Positions 1 through 6,963 of a stretch of 64,000 bases of DNA are shown one piece after another (the first letter of the stretch is position 1; the number at the start of each line of letters is the position of its first letter). This stretch comes from Christiangramia oceanisediminis. GTDB taxonomy: Bacteria > Bacteroidota > Bacteroidia > Flavobacteriales > Flavobacteriaceae. The DNA lies in contig NZ_JANCNS010000001.1 in the NCBI RefSeq assembly GCF_022570735.2, positions 992,001 through 1,056,000 on the forward strand. The letters run 5' to 3'. The notes below the pieces were generated by a model. The model was not told where the DNA came from. It did no database searches and was given only the letters and a program-made list of their open reading frames with translations. The position numbers and the translations under genes were made by a program.

Positions 1-552
1 TGGATGCTTAGTCAACCTTTTTCCTTTTACTTCATGTTTCTTAATTGACTTAGCCCTGCTAGCACTTTCAGCCCTTCTAGTTCCTACTAGAATTATTGCC
101 TCATCTTCTGGACTTAAAGTTTCTTCAATAAATCTAGAAGTCGGTTTAATTTTCAGCCTTTCAGTACACCATCGGAAAGAATTATTAGGTGCAGGGTAAC
201 CTTTTCCTATTAAGTTTACCCAAAATGAATCTTCTAATCTTGGTTTAGTCGTTCTTACTTTGACAGGCAGAGAATGTTTCAAAGCCGCTTTCTCAATTTT
301 TTCCAAAACCCCATAAACATAATTCGTTATTATAGGATTTTCCACGAGAGTGTCATTACAAACAACGTAAATCTCTCTTTTCAAGAATTCGTCTCCGAAA
401 TGTTTTTTTACTTTGAGAAGATTTAACCAAACTAAGGTTAATAATACGGTGCTATCTTTTCCACCACTAAATCCAATTATCCAGGGGCGATTATCATCTT
501 TTATAAGGTATTGGTCAACTAATTCGTTAACCACATGATCAGCTTTTTTCAT
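1..552 (-). CDS. dndC: DNA phosphorothioation protein DndC, partial (3' end off the left edge)
   Basis: This is the N-terminal 184 residues of a PAPS-reductase/ATP-pyrophosphatase family protein. The PP-loop SGGKDST is at residues 29-35. FWVNLIGKGYPAP (110-122) and FRWCTERLKIKP (126-137, with Cys129), followed by an RRAESASRA segment, are hallmarks of DndC rather than of CysH. In the Dnd pathway DndC is a 4Fe-4S protein that activates the DNA backbone so that sulfur from DndA/IscS replaces a non-bridging oxygen. The start chosen is the ATG at 552; an in-frame GTG at 570 is also possible. No dndB lies upstream; the next genes on the strand encode a TM2 protein and an exported protein. The DNA is AT-rich and sits beside an integrase gene and a tRNA, so horizontal acquisition is likely. 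The related SspD of Ssp systems is the main alternative. Confidence 0.85.
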   Translation of the reverse strand, partial: MKKADHVVNELVDQYLIKDDNRPWIIGFSGGKDSTVLLTLVWLNLLKVKKHFGDEFLKREIYVVCNDTLVENPIITNYVYGVLEKIEKAALKHSLPVKVRTTKPRLEDSFWVNLIGKGYPAPNNSFRWCTERLKIKPTSRFIEETLSPEDEAIILVGTRRAESASRAKSIKKHEVKGKRLTKHP

Positions 553-618
553 ACGTTGTAAAATACGCACTTATTAAAGCCAAAATCAAGCGGTTTTAAA
601 CCAAATATTCAGTATTTT

Positions 619-1056
619 TTAACAACTTCGATTAGGCTTTTTTCTATAAAGTTCATTAATAGTCAGACCGGAGCTTACACTTCTAAAAGCATTGCTATTA
701 GAAGTGTTAGTAAGTGTCTTTTGAGTTGTTTGAGGATTTTCCTTAATTAGAAATGAATATTGATTAATAATCTTAAGTGCAAGTTCTTCATTATACTCTT
801 TGACCAATTTCGGAATTCTAAACAAGTCAATTACCCACCAAATAAGGAAGCCCCAGAAAGTAATCCAACATAAAACTTGTATTCCCCATTTTTTGAGATA
901 GGCATAATGCCACCCTAACACTATTAGCAATAAATAAGCTGTTCCTACGGACTTTTTTTTGGTTCTATACTCATTTATATATTGCTTTTGATATTCTGGC
1001 TTTAAACCATCTAATTTCTTTTGAACGAGATAAGGCAAATCTTCAGAATTTATCAT
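619..1056 (-). CDS. TM2 domain-containing small membrane protein
   Basis: The 145-residue protein has a soluble N-terminus (1-35), then two hydrophobic helices (about 37-52 and 57-80) joined by a short turn (GWHYAYLKKWG). This matches the TM2 domain, a two-helix module of unclear function found in all domains of life. The C-terminal half is polar and rich in Asn, Ser and Thr. It lies on the same strand as dndC, 66 bases upstream of it, and its start overlaps the stop of the preceding exported-protein gene by 4 bases, so the three probably form one transcript. Its role in the island is unknown. Many phage-defence systems have small membrane partners, but nothing in the sequence proves that here. 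Confidence 0.7.
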   Translation of the reverse strand: MINSEDLPYLVQKKLDGLKPEYQKQYINEYRTKKKSVGTAYLLLIVLGWHYAYLKKWGIQVLCWITFWGFLIWWVIDLFRIPKLVKEYNEELALKIINQYSFLIKENPQTTQKTLTNTSNSNAFRSVSSGLTINELYRKKPNRSC

Positions 1057-1550
1057 AAGGGTAATTTTTGAGAAATACTTATTTGGAAACCTCCTTGCTC
1101 TTTAAATTCTTCATAAAATTCATTTTCCGTATTGAAATCCTGAGTTATAAAGTACCTATCATATCCATCATCATATTTCCTATAATCTTTATTTGAATTT
1201 TCAGTTTCGTACGGCAATAACTCCGCAGTAAAAACCTCTTTAATCCGTGGATTATTAGAAATAAGTATAGTATTCACATATTTAAAACCTTTATCAAAAT
1301 AAGCCACTACCGTCCGCTTTAAAATTTGCTTTTCATTATCCTGGTCGTAAATAAATTTTTGAATAGATCGTGCAACTCCATCCTCAATTTCTTCAGTAGG
1401 ACGTATTGGTTCCCATCCATCATATCTTGTAGCCTCAATTAATTCGCCGGCATTAAATTTTGATAAGGCTTTCAATATATCCAGATTATTTACTTGAGCT
1501 TGGACAGTATTACAGAATATAAAAATTAATAGTAGTAGTTCTTTTCTCAT
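1053..1550 (-). CDS. Exported protein of unknown function (island cargo)
   Basis: The 165-residue protein has a typical signal peptide (MRKELLLLIFIFCNTVQAQ) with probable cleavage after residue 18, giving a small periplasmic or secreted protein. The mature part is rich in Asp, Glu, Tyr and Phe and has no cysteine or metal motif I can name. I do not recognise the family. Its stop overlaps the start of the TM2 gene by 4 bases, which suggests translational coupling. Upstream lies the inverted-repeat element at 1613-1724. Flavobacterial genomic islands often carry such single exported proteins next to structured DNA. Confidence 0.6.
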   Translation of the reverse strand: MRKELLLLIFIFCNTVQAQVNNLDILKALSKFNAGELIEATRYDGWEPIRPTEEIEDGVARSIQKFIYDQDNEKQILKRTVVAYFDKGFKYVNTILISNNPRIKEVFTAELLPYETENSNKDYRKYDDGYDRYFITQDFNTENEFYEEFKEQGGFQISISQKLPL

Positions 1551-1592
1551 TATTGTGCTTTTTGGTCATACATAATTTTGGAAATAAAAAAA

Positions 1593-1724
1593 GCGTGGAA
1601 CTGAATCCTACGCCCTTAAAGTACCGCCAAGCACTCATCCGACAAATAGGAACAGCCCACGCCGTAGCGTGAGCGTTCAACTATTACAACTGTCGGTATT
1701 CTAAAAATTGGCGGTTTTTAAGGG
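1593..1724 (-). repeat. Nested inverted-repeat element (candidate structured RNA or recombination site)
   Basis: The non-coding gap between the integrase and the exported-protein gene contains three nested inverted repeats. The outer pair is CCCTTAAAgtACCGCCAA (1613-1630) against its near-exact complement at 1708-1724. The middle pair is CCGACA (1639-1644) with TGTCGG (1691-1696). The inner hairpin is CACGC-cgta-GCGTG (1658-1671). The segment is more GC-rich than the flanking genes. This layout would fold into one long imperfect stem on either strand, as expected of a structured RNA, a large attC-like folded site or a small non-autonomous element. The family is not recognised with certainty. 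Confidence 0.6.
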
Positions 1725-1790
1725 ACAAGTAAAAGCTAACGCTTCTCTATACTATGTACTTCTTTCGTTTATTTCATGGGCTAAATATAC

Positions 1791-2972
1791 TTAATTTTGA
1801 AATGAAACAGTTTTCATAATATTACCTAATATCTCATCATTAGAGTTTACATATCTACTCGTCATTCTGACGTCGGAATGTCCCATTACATGAGCAATGT
1901 GAAAAGGTGTAACTTTATTTAGGGCTAAAATAGTTCCAAAGGTATGCCTCGCAGAATGGAAGGTGAGAACCTTATTTATTTCAGCCATTCCTGCAATATC
2001 CTTCAGGTCTCTATTTAATGTAGCATTCGCTCTGTGCGGAAATACTTTACCCTGTAAACCTTTCATTTTATAGAATTTCAAAAGTCTTTTAGCTTCTGGA
2101 AGTAATGGAGTACTCACCAATTTTTTAGTTTTTTGTTGAACCTTTTTTATATGATCATCTTTAATGTGTTTCCACTCTAACTCCATGATATCCCCATATC
2201 GCAAGCCAGTATAACATCCAAATAAATATAAGTCTCGACTAAATTCTAAACCATTGGTTTTTTTACCACATTCTAAATCCGCGTTTTTAAATTTTCTGAT
2301 TTCCTTTGGCGTTAAAAAAACGTCCTTTTCATTTTCTGGAAACCGTTTAATTTGCTTACAATAATTCTTCCTAATTAAATCCTTTTTCACGAACTCCTCT
2401 AACACGGTTATAAGGTTCTTTCTCCTAGTTGCCAACCCACTGTTTCCCGTTTCCTTTTCGACTTTTACCCAATGAAAAAAATCTGATATAAAACTATAAT
2501 TCATATCATTCAAAGTTAAAACTTTCATTTTCCGATAATCCCTATATTCTTTCAATTGGGTTTTTAATAGCTCATAAGGTTTTTTAGTCGTCTCCGCTAT
2601 ATTGGGGAATTTCTTTTCTAAGAAATCATCATAGTGGGTGAAGAAATCATCATATTTAAGATCTTTTTCATAGTAAAAGTTCCTAACTTCTTCTTTAGTA
2701 ATTGTACGGTTTTTAAGGTTGGATTCGAGTACAAACTTTTCCACTTTAGCCACCTCCTTATTTAATTCGCTTTCTACAAGTGAGCTATTTTTACAGTTAC
2801 TCGTAGGTTTCCTTTTCTTTACATTCCACTCATCAGCTTTTAATCGTTTACCCTTGATATTCATTCTAAAAGTTTCACCATTTAATGTCACCAATAAATT
2901 GAGCGGATGCCTTCCGTCTTTTAATTTTTTATCCTTTCTGATAATTACATGTACTAAATAACGATTTTCCAT
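1791..2972 (-). CDS. Tyrosine recombinase/integrase of the island
   Basis: The 393-residue protein has an N-terminal Arm-type DNA-binding region (1-75), a SAM-like core-binding domain (about 105-200) and a C-terminal catalytic domain. All catalytic positions are present: Arg258 (TGLRYGD), a Lys near 281-284, His339 and Arg342 (HSARHTF), His365 (GHSD) and nucleophile Tyr374 (SRYVN). This is the Bacteroidota mobile-element type, as found in ICEs and genomic islands. The gene is the last island gene before tRNA-Arg and points away from it. It presumably catalyses integration into the tRNA 3' end. The base composition is AT-rich like dndC and unlike the chromosome to the right. Confidence 0.92.
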   Translation of the reverse strand: MENRYLVHVIIRKDKKLKDGRHPLNLLVTLNGETFRMNIKGKRLKADEWNVKKRKPTSNCKNSSLVESELNKEVAKVEKFVLESNLKNRTITKEEVRNFYYEKDLKYDDFFTHYDDFLEKKFPNIAETTKKPYELLKTQLKEYRDYRKMKVLTLNDMNYSFISDFFHWVKVEKETGNSGLATRRKNLITVLEEFVKKDLIRKNYCKQIKRFPENEKDVFLTPKEIRKFKNADLECGKKTNGLEFSRDLYLFGCYTGLRYGDIMELEWKHIKDDHIKKVQQKTKKLVSTPLLPEAKRLLKFYKMKGLQGKVFPHRANATLNRDLKDIAGMAEINKVLTFHSARHTFGTILALNKVTPFHIAHVMGHSDVRMTSRYVNSNDEILGNIMKTVSFQN

Positions 2973-3229
2973 AATTAAGATTTTTTTAACATTTTTAAAG
3001 GTCTATTTTTTACAAAGATTTTCAAAGCAAAGCTCCTGAATATTAGACTTTTGACCTAAAAAAGTTACATACAACCAAGCGGGTAAATAAGTTCTACATT
3101 TGTATTCTCCCAGAAACCTATTGGAGAGGAAAAAGAAATCAAAATTTAGGGTTCAAGAATAATAGGGCTTGAAAAAGGGCTAATAAATTTGATATATAGT
3201 GGATAAAGGTGGTTAGCCAATAAATTGAA

Positions 3230-3252
3230 AAACCCCCTGAAATAGGAGGTTT
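3230..3252 (-). terminator. Rho-independent terminator downstream of tRNA-Arg
   Basis: Stem AAACCCCCT (3230-3238), loop GAAAT, stem AGGAGGTTT (3244-3252), with one mismatch. On the minus strand it is followed by a short T-rich run. It lies 37 bases past the tRNA 3' end and is oriented to end its transcript. Confidence 0.6.
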
Positions 3253-3253
3253 T

Positions 3254-3273
3254 ATAGTTCATGATAGTTCATC
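3254..3273. repeat. Tandem 10-base direct repeat beside the tRNA 3' end
   Basis: ATAGTTCATG (3254-3263) is followed directly by ATAGTTCATC (3264-3273), 16 bases from the tRNA 3' end. Integrase arm-binding sites are often short direct repeats next to the attachment core, so this is a candidate for such sites. The length is too short to exclude chance. Confidence 0.35.
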
Positions 3274-3288
3274 ATGTATCACAAATTG

Positions 3289-3360
3289 TAGCCTCACCAG
3301 GAATCGAACCTGGATCTAAAGTTTAGGAAACTTCTATTCTATCCATTGAACTATGAGGCC
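3289..3360 (-). tRNA. tRNA-Arg(CCU)
   Basis: The minus strand folds into a complete cloverleaf. It has a 7-bp acceptor stem (GGCCTCA with TGAGGCT, one G-U pair), D stem GTTC/GAAT and anticodon stem GAAGT/ACTTT. The anticodon loop TTCCTAA gives anticodon CCU, which reads AGG. The variable region has 4 bases, the T arm is CCAGG-TTCGATT-CCTGG, and the discriminator is A. CCA is not encoded. The 3' end faces the integrase, so this is the probable attachment site of the left-hand island. Confidence 0.93.
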
Positions 3361-3413
3361 CTAATCTGGGTCCAAAAGTAAAGTTTTAAATGATTTTTTT
3401 AAAATACAGATGC

Positions 3414-3444
3414 AAAAAAAAGCGGGGATAATTCCCCGCTTTTA
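3414..3444 (-). terminator. Rho-independent terminator for the DUF1206 gene
   Basis: AAAAGCGGGGA and TTCCCCGCTTTT form a strong GC stem (about 3417-3428 with 3431-3443) flanked by A and T runs. It lies just past the DUF1206 stop codon on the minus strand and could also act on the plus strand. Confidence 0.8.
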
Positions 3445-3461
3445 AAATATTTTGAAGCTTT

Positions 3462-4220
3462 CTATCGCACGCTAATGGATGGATATTTAGCTTTGATGAA
3501 CATATAAACCCCGTAAGCCACTAAGCCCAGGGCCACAAGGCCAAGTACAATAGACCCGAATTCATTCTGAATATAACTAAAGGCATCGGTTTGCTTTCCT
3601 ATCCCATTACCACCGGCAAAACCTGACTTCAGGGTGAGATAAGCCATAATACCAATAACGATACCACGAGCAGTATGTCCAACCTTTCCAGATTTGATAA
3701 GCAATTCCTGGGCTTTTTGGTCCATTCCGGCTTCCTGTACCTCTTCGCGGAACTTTTCAGAATAGGCCCGGTAAATATCGTAGATCGCTTTAATGGCCAT
3801 TCCTATACCTACAATAATAGCGATGGTATCTCCATTAGAACCACCCATTATGGATCCCATCATTCCTCCGCCACTTCCAGATCCACCTCCAAAAGCGAGC
3901 TTAAATGAATAAAAAGCCAGGGCACCATAGATAAGGCCACTAATAAAAAAGGCTACTCTCTTTGCAGCTCCATTATTCCCTGGATTCTGAAAAACCTGGT
4001 AAAAGCGCCAGAAGACATAACCTAATAATCCCAATCCCATTAAAGTTAAAAGGATCTGACCGTAAGACTGGCCGGCGATGTACTGAAGGGCACCTTTGCT
4101 GCCGGTTTGCTGCCCGCCTTCGCCAAAGGCCGATAATGCTGTAAGTACTCCAATTATTGAATAAACTGCTCCTTTGGCGATCATCCCAAAGCGTGCAAAA
4201 TTCTCTTTTTTAGAAGCCAT
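3462..4220 (-). CDS. DUF1206 family integral membrane protein
   Basis: The 252-residue protein has about six hydrophobic helices in three similar pairs. Each unit opens with a pattern like FARFGMIAKGAVYSIIG, repeated near residue 178 as GHTARGIVIGIMAYL. This internally repeated layout with G-rich loops is the DUF1206 signature. The protein sits in the inner membrane and its biochemical role is not known. A Gly/Met-rich loop lies at about 110-128. The gene stands alone, with its own terminator at 3414-3444 and a divergent lipoprotein gene 200 bases upstream. Confidence 0.85.
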   Translation of the reverse strand: MASKKENFARFGMIAKGAVYSIIGVLTALSAFGEGGQQTGSKGALQYIAGQSYGQILLTLMGLGLLGYVFWRFYQVFQNPGNNGAAKRVAFFISGLIYGALAFYSFKLAFGGGSGSGGGMMGSIMGGSNGDTIAIIVGIGMAIKAIYDIYRAYSEKFREEVQEAGMDQKAQELLIKSGKVGHTARGIVIGIMAYLTLKSGFAGGNGIGKQTDAFSYIQNEFGSIVLGLVALGLVAYGVYMFIKAKYPSISVR

Positions 4221-4419
4221 ATGTTTGATTTTTGATTAGTTAGATTTTAAATTTAAAGTATGTAAATCAATTCTTTTGGAATATTTAGAAAATATTAAGT
4301 TCGTATGAGAAGTTATAACGTAGATTTAAGCCTTTTAGACTCTTTTTCGAGTTTATTAAACTGAAATCACCAATTTGATACTTCAAAATTCGATAACGAA
4401 TAATCAAAAAAATTAAACC

Positions 4420-4725
4420 ATGAGATATTTTTCAGCTTCTATTATTGCAATTATTTTACTGTTTAGCCAGGGATGTGGCCCGGGCAATAACTCGCAGGCT
4501 GAAGGCAGTGAATATACCGGGATAATTGAGGCCTCCGGGATCACCAGTTATCAGTATGGCACTCATACCTTACGAACCGAAAATGACTTCTATGCCTTGA
4601 AAAGTGATTCAATAGACCTGAGCATTTACGAAGGTGAGAGGGTAACAGTTCAAGCAAATACAATTAATGGATATCCTGTAGATGGCGGGCCAGTTTACCT
4701 GAACGTAACCGAGGTAAGGGATTAG
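4420..4725 (+). CDS. Small lipoprotein
   Basis: The 101-residue protein has a type II signal peptide with lipobox FSQGC (Cys19), so it should be lipid-anchored. The mature 80 residues alternate short beta-strand-like stretches (EYTGIIEASGITSYQYG, ERVTVQANTINGYPV), which suggests a small OB-like or beta-barrel fold that I cannot assign to a family. It is followed at 59 bases by the DUF2490 gene on the same strand and may be co-transcribed with it. Confidence 0.7.
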   Translation: MRYFSASIIAIILLFSQGCGPGNNSQAEGSEYTGIIEASGITSYQYGTHTLRTENDFYALKSDSIDLSIYEGERVTVQANTINGYPVDGGPVYLNVTEVRD

Positions 4726-4783
4726 AATATCTGCCTGCGTTCGTGATTTAATGAAGCAAAATCTATATTTGCCAAAAAAGAAC

Positions 4784-5479
4784 ATGAAAAAAGCAATTAT
4801 TCTTGCTGGCTTCCTCAGCCTTTTTATCTCCAACACGGCCCAATCCCAAATTGATGAAGACCAAACCGGTGCCTGGTATATGTACTTCTGGAATACCAGT
4901 TTTGGTGAAAGCCAATGGGGATTACAGGGAGATGCGCAATACCGTAACTGGAACCTGGGAGGAGACCTTGAACAATTGTTGCTACGCGGTGGTCTAACCT
5001 ATTCACCCAAAAATGCCAATATTAAATTCACTTTGGGTTATGCAAATATCACCACAGGCGAATTTGGTGATGGCAATGAAACAGTAAGCGAAAACAGGAT
5101 ATACCAGGAAGCCCTGCTTCCGCACAAATTAACCGACCGGTTTTACCTTACCCACCGTTTTAGATATGAACAACGCTGGGTCGAAGACCAGGATTTTAGA
5201 ACACGCTATCGTTATAATTTGTTTCTGAATGTACCTTTCAACCAGAAAAATCTTGGCAAAGGAGCCGTTTACCTGGCTTTATACAATGAAATTTTTATCA
5301 ATGGTGAACGTGAGATCGGCGATGGCCGGGAGGTTGAACTATTTGATCGCAACCGGTTCTATTCAGCATTGGGCTATGCTATTAAAGATAACCTGAAGGT
5401 ACAGGCTGGCTATATGACCCAGACCACCGATGCGTGGACTAAAGGACAGATCCAGTTAAGCCTTCATCATTCTTTCTAG
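4784..5479 (+). CDS. DUF2490 family outer-membrane beta-barrel protein
   Basis: From the ATG at 4784 the product is 231 residues, with signal peptide MKKAIILAGFLSLFISNTAQSQ. An in-frame ATG at 4751 would add 11 residues ahead of a perfect signal peptide, so it is unlikely; a TATATTTG box at 4764-4771 also falls in that extension. The mature protein is made of alternating aromatic beta strands ending in SLHHSF, a terminal-Phe ending typical of outer-membrane barrels. WQ/YRNW, FRYEQRW and RYRYNLF motifs match DUF2490, a Bacteroidota family of unknown function. Confidence 0.85.
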   Translation: MKKAIILAGFLSLFISNTAQSQIDEDQTGAWYMYFWNTSFGESQWGLQGDAQYRNWNLGGDLEQLLLRGGLTYSPKNANIKFTLGYANITTGEFGDGNETVSENRIYQEALLPHKLTDRFYLTHRFRYEQRWVEDQDFRTRYRYNLFLNVPFNQKNLGKGAVYLALYNEIFINGEREIGDGREVELFDRNRFYSALGYAIKDNLKVQAGYMTQTTDAWTKGQIQLSLHHSF

Positions 5480-5525
5480 AAGACCCTGGGAATAATGTCT
5501 ATCTTTAACTCCTAACACTTGAATT

Positions 5526-6509
5526 ATGAACCGACTTTTTGCTCTAGCCTGTTTCTTTATCTATTCAATTTCATTCGCTCAAAACATAGGTTTTGAAAAG
5601 GATGCTTTTGCCCATACCTACTCCATTGTTGCCAGGGATACCATTACCGGCGAAATGGCTGTGGCGGTGCAGAGTCACTGGTTTTCAGTAGGCCCTCTAG
5701 TGGCCTGGGGAAGAGCCGGTGTTGGAGTGGTAGCCACCCAGTCTTTCGTTAATCCAGCCTACGGACCTGAAGGCCTGGACCTCATGGAGAATGGGATGAG
5801 CGCAGAGCAGGCACTCACACAATTAATTGAACAGGACGAAGGCAGGGCTTACAGGCAGGTTGCCTTTCTGGATGATACTGGCAGCGTTTCAGCATTTACA
5901 GGGGAAAATTGCGTGGAGGCGGCTGAACATTTAACCGGCAAACACTTTTCGGTTCAGGCGAATATGATGCTGAACGATGAGGTGGTTACGGCTATGGCGC
6001 GGGCATATATGCAATTTGATAAATATCCGGTTGCTGAACGCGTCATGGAAGCTTTAAAAGCGGCACAGGAAACAGGTGGTGATATTCGCGGAAAACAGTC
6101 GGCTGCTTTGATCGTAGTTGGTCCTGAAAAGACCAGCAAGGAATGGAAGGAAAAAAAGATCGACCTTAGGGTTGATGATCATCCCGAACCGGTAAAAGAA
6201 CTGGATAGGCTGCTGAAGGTTTCAAGAGCCTATGAACATATGAACAGGGGAGATCTGGCCGTGGAGGAAGGAGATATGACCAAAGCCCTGGAAGAATATG
6301 GCGCTGCCGAAAAAATGTTTCCAGGTAACCTCGAGATGAAATTCTGGAAAGCTGTTGCACTGGCGAACAATGGTAGGATCGAGGAAGCAAAACCCATTTT
6401 TCAGTCGATCTTTGAAGAGGATGAGAACTGGAAAGAAATGCTCACCAGGCTACCAAAATCTGGCCTGCTTAGCATTTCAGAAAGTGAACTTGAGGAATTG
6501 ACCAAATAA
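5526..6509 (+). CDS. Exported DUF1028 (Ntn-hydrolase-like) protein with C-terminal TPR-like region
   Basis: The 327-residue protein has a signal peptide (cleavage near SFAQ, residue 19). Residues 28-220 match DUF1028: HTYSIVARDTITGEMAVAVQS, a GVGVVATQSFVNP stretch and an MARAY region. The family has an N-terminal-nucleophile hydrolase fold but its substrate is unknown. The last 100 residues (YEHMNRGDLAVEEGDMTKA, LEMKFWKAVALANNG) look like two or three TPR helices, and similar C-terminal extensions occur in other bacterial DUF1028 proteins. It lies between the DUF2490 gene and a small lipoprotein gene, all on the plus strand with gaps under 50 bases, so an exported-protein operon is likely. 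Confidence 0.87.
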   Translation: MNRLFALACFFIYSISFAQNIGFEKDAFAHTYSIVARDTITGEMAVAVQSHWFSVGPLVAWGRAGVGVVATQSFVNPAYGPEGLDLMENGMSAEQALTQLIEQDEGRAYRQVAFLDDTGSVSAFTGENCVEAAEHLTGKHFSVQANMMLNDEVVTAMARAYMQFDKYPVAERVMEALKAAQETGGDIRGKQSAALIVVGPEKTSKEWKEKKIDLRVDDHPEPVKELDRLLKVSRAYEHMNRGDLAVEEGDMTKALEEYGAAEKMFPGNLEMKFWKAVALANNGRIEEAKPIFQSIFEEDENWKEMLTRLPKSGLLSISESELEELTK

Positions 6510-6542
6510 TTAAATATCTTTATACCAGCAAATTACCCGATT

Positions 6543-6908
6543 ATGAAAAAACTGAACACTATTTCCGCTATAATCCTCATCCTGGTTTCAAGCCTGGTTC
6601 TTTCCTGCAAGGATGAACCTAAATCTGAGGAACAACAAGAATCTGCTGCCCAAACCACTTCGTCTGAAGATATGAAGCAAAATATGGCCAAGAGCAGCGA
6701 TCTAAAATACAATCCTGCTCATGGCGAAGAAGGCCATAGATGCGATCTACCTGTAGGAGCTCCGCTAGACCAGCCAAAAGCCTCGCAACAGCAGGATATG
6801 ACCATTTCACCGGTACGCTTAAAAAGCGCCATGCCTAAAATCAATCCGCCACATGGCGAACCAGGGCATGACTGTTCGGTTCCGGTAGGAGCAGAATTAA
6901 AAGGATAA
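6543..6908 (+). CDS. Lipoprotein with two HG-x2-GH-x-C-x2-PVGA repeats
   Basis: The 121-residue protein has a lipoprotein signal (SLVLSC, Cys22), then a Glu/Gln/Ser-rich linker. Two copies of a short motif follow: NPAHGEEGHRCDLPVGAPL and NPPHGEPGHDCSVPVGAEL. Each copy supplies two His and one Cys, a plausible metal- or heme-interacting pattern, but this is inference. The spacing between the copies is about 45 residues. It is the last gene of the 4420-6908 group and is followed by a strong terminator. Similar repeated motifs occur in other flavobacterial small lipoproteins of unknown function. Confidence 0.75.
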   Translation: MKKLNTISAIILILVSSLVLSCKDEPKSEEQQESAAQTTSSEDMKQNMAKSSDLKYNPAHGEEGHRCDLPVGAPLDQPKASQQQDMTISPVRLKSAMPKINPPHGEPGHDCSVPVGAELKG

Positions 6909-6911
6909 TAA

Positions 6912-6940
6912 AAAAACCCTCGCAGCAAGCGAGGGTTTTT
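6912..6940 (+). terminator. Bidirectional rho-independent terminator
   Basis: CCCTCGC (6917-6923), loop AGCAA, GCGAGGG (6929-6935), preceded by an A run and followed by a T run. It separates the convergent lipoprotein and M28 peptidase genes. Confidence 0.9.
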
Positions 6941-6963
6941 TGTTTCAGTTTATTAGATAAGAA

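Larger units (their letters stand above)
2973..3288. other. Non-coding island/chromosome junction
   Basis: No gene is visible in these 316 bases between the integrase and tRNA-Arg. The stretch holds the integrase 5' region, which is AT-rich with no clear TAnnTTTG box on the minus strand. It also holds a hairpin terminator at 3230-3252 and a tandem 10-base repeat at 3254-3273. A TACATTTG on the plus strand at 3095-3102 has no gene behind it. The junction of the inserted element should be here or inside the tRNA. Confidence 0.6.

Noticed and set aside
3095-3102. TACATTTG promoter-like box in the island junction
   Set aside because: No -33 box at the right distance and no gene downstream on the plus strand.
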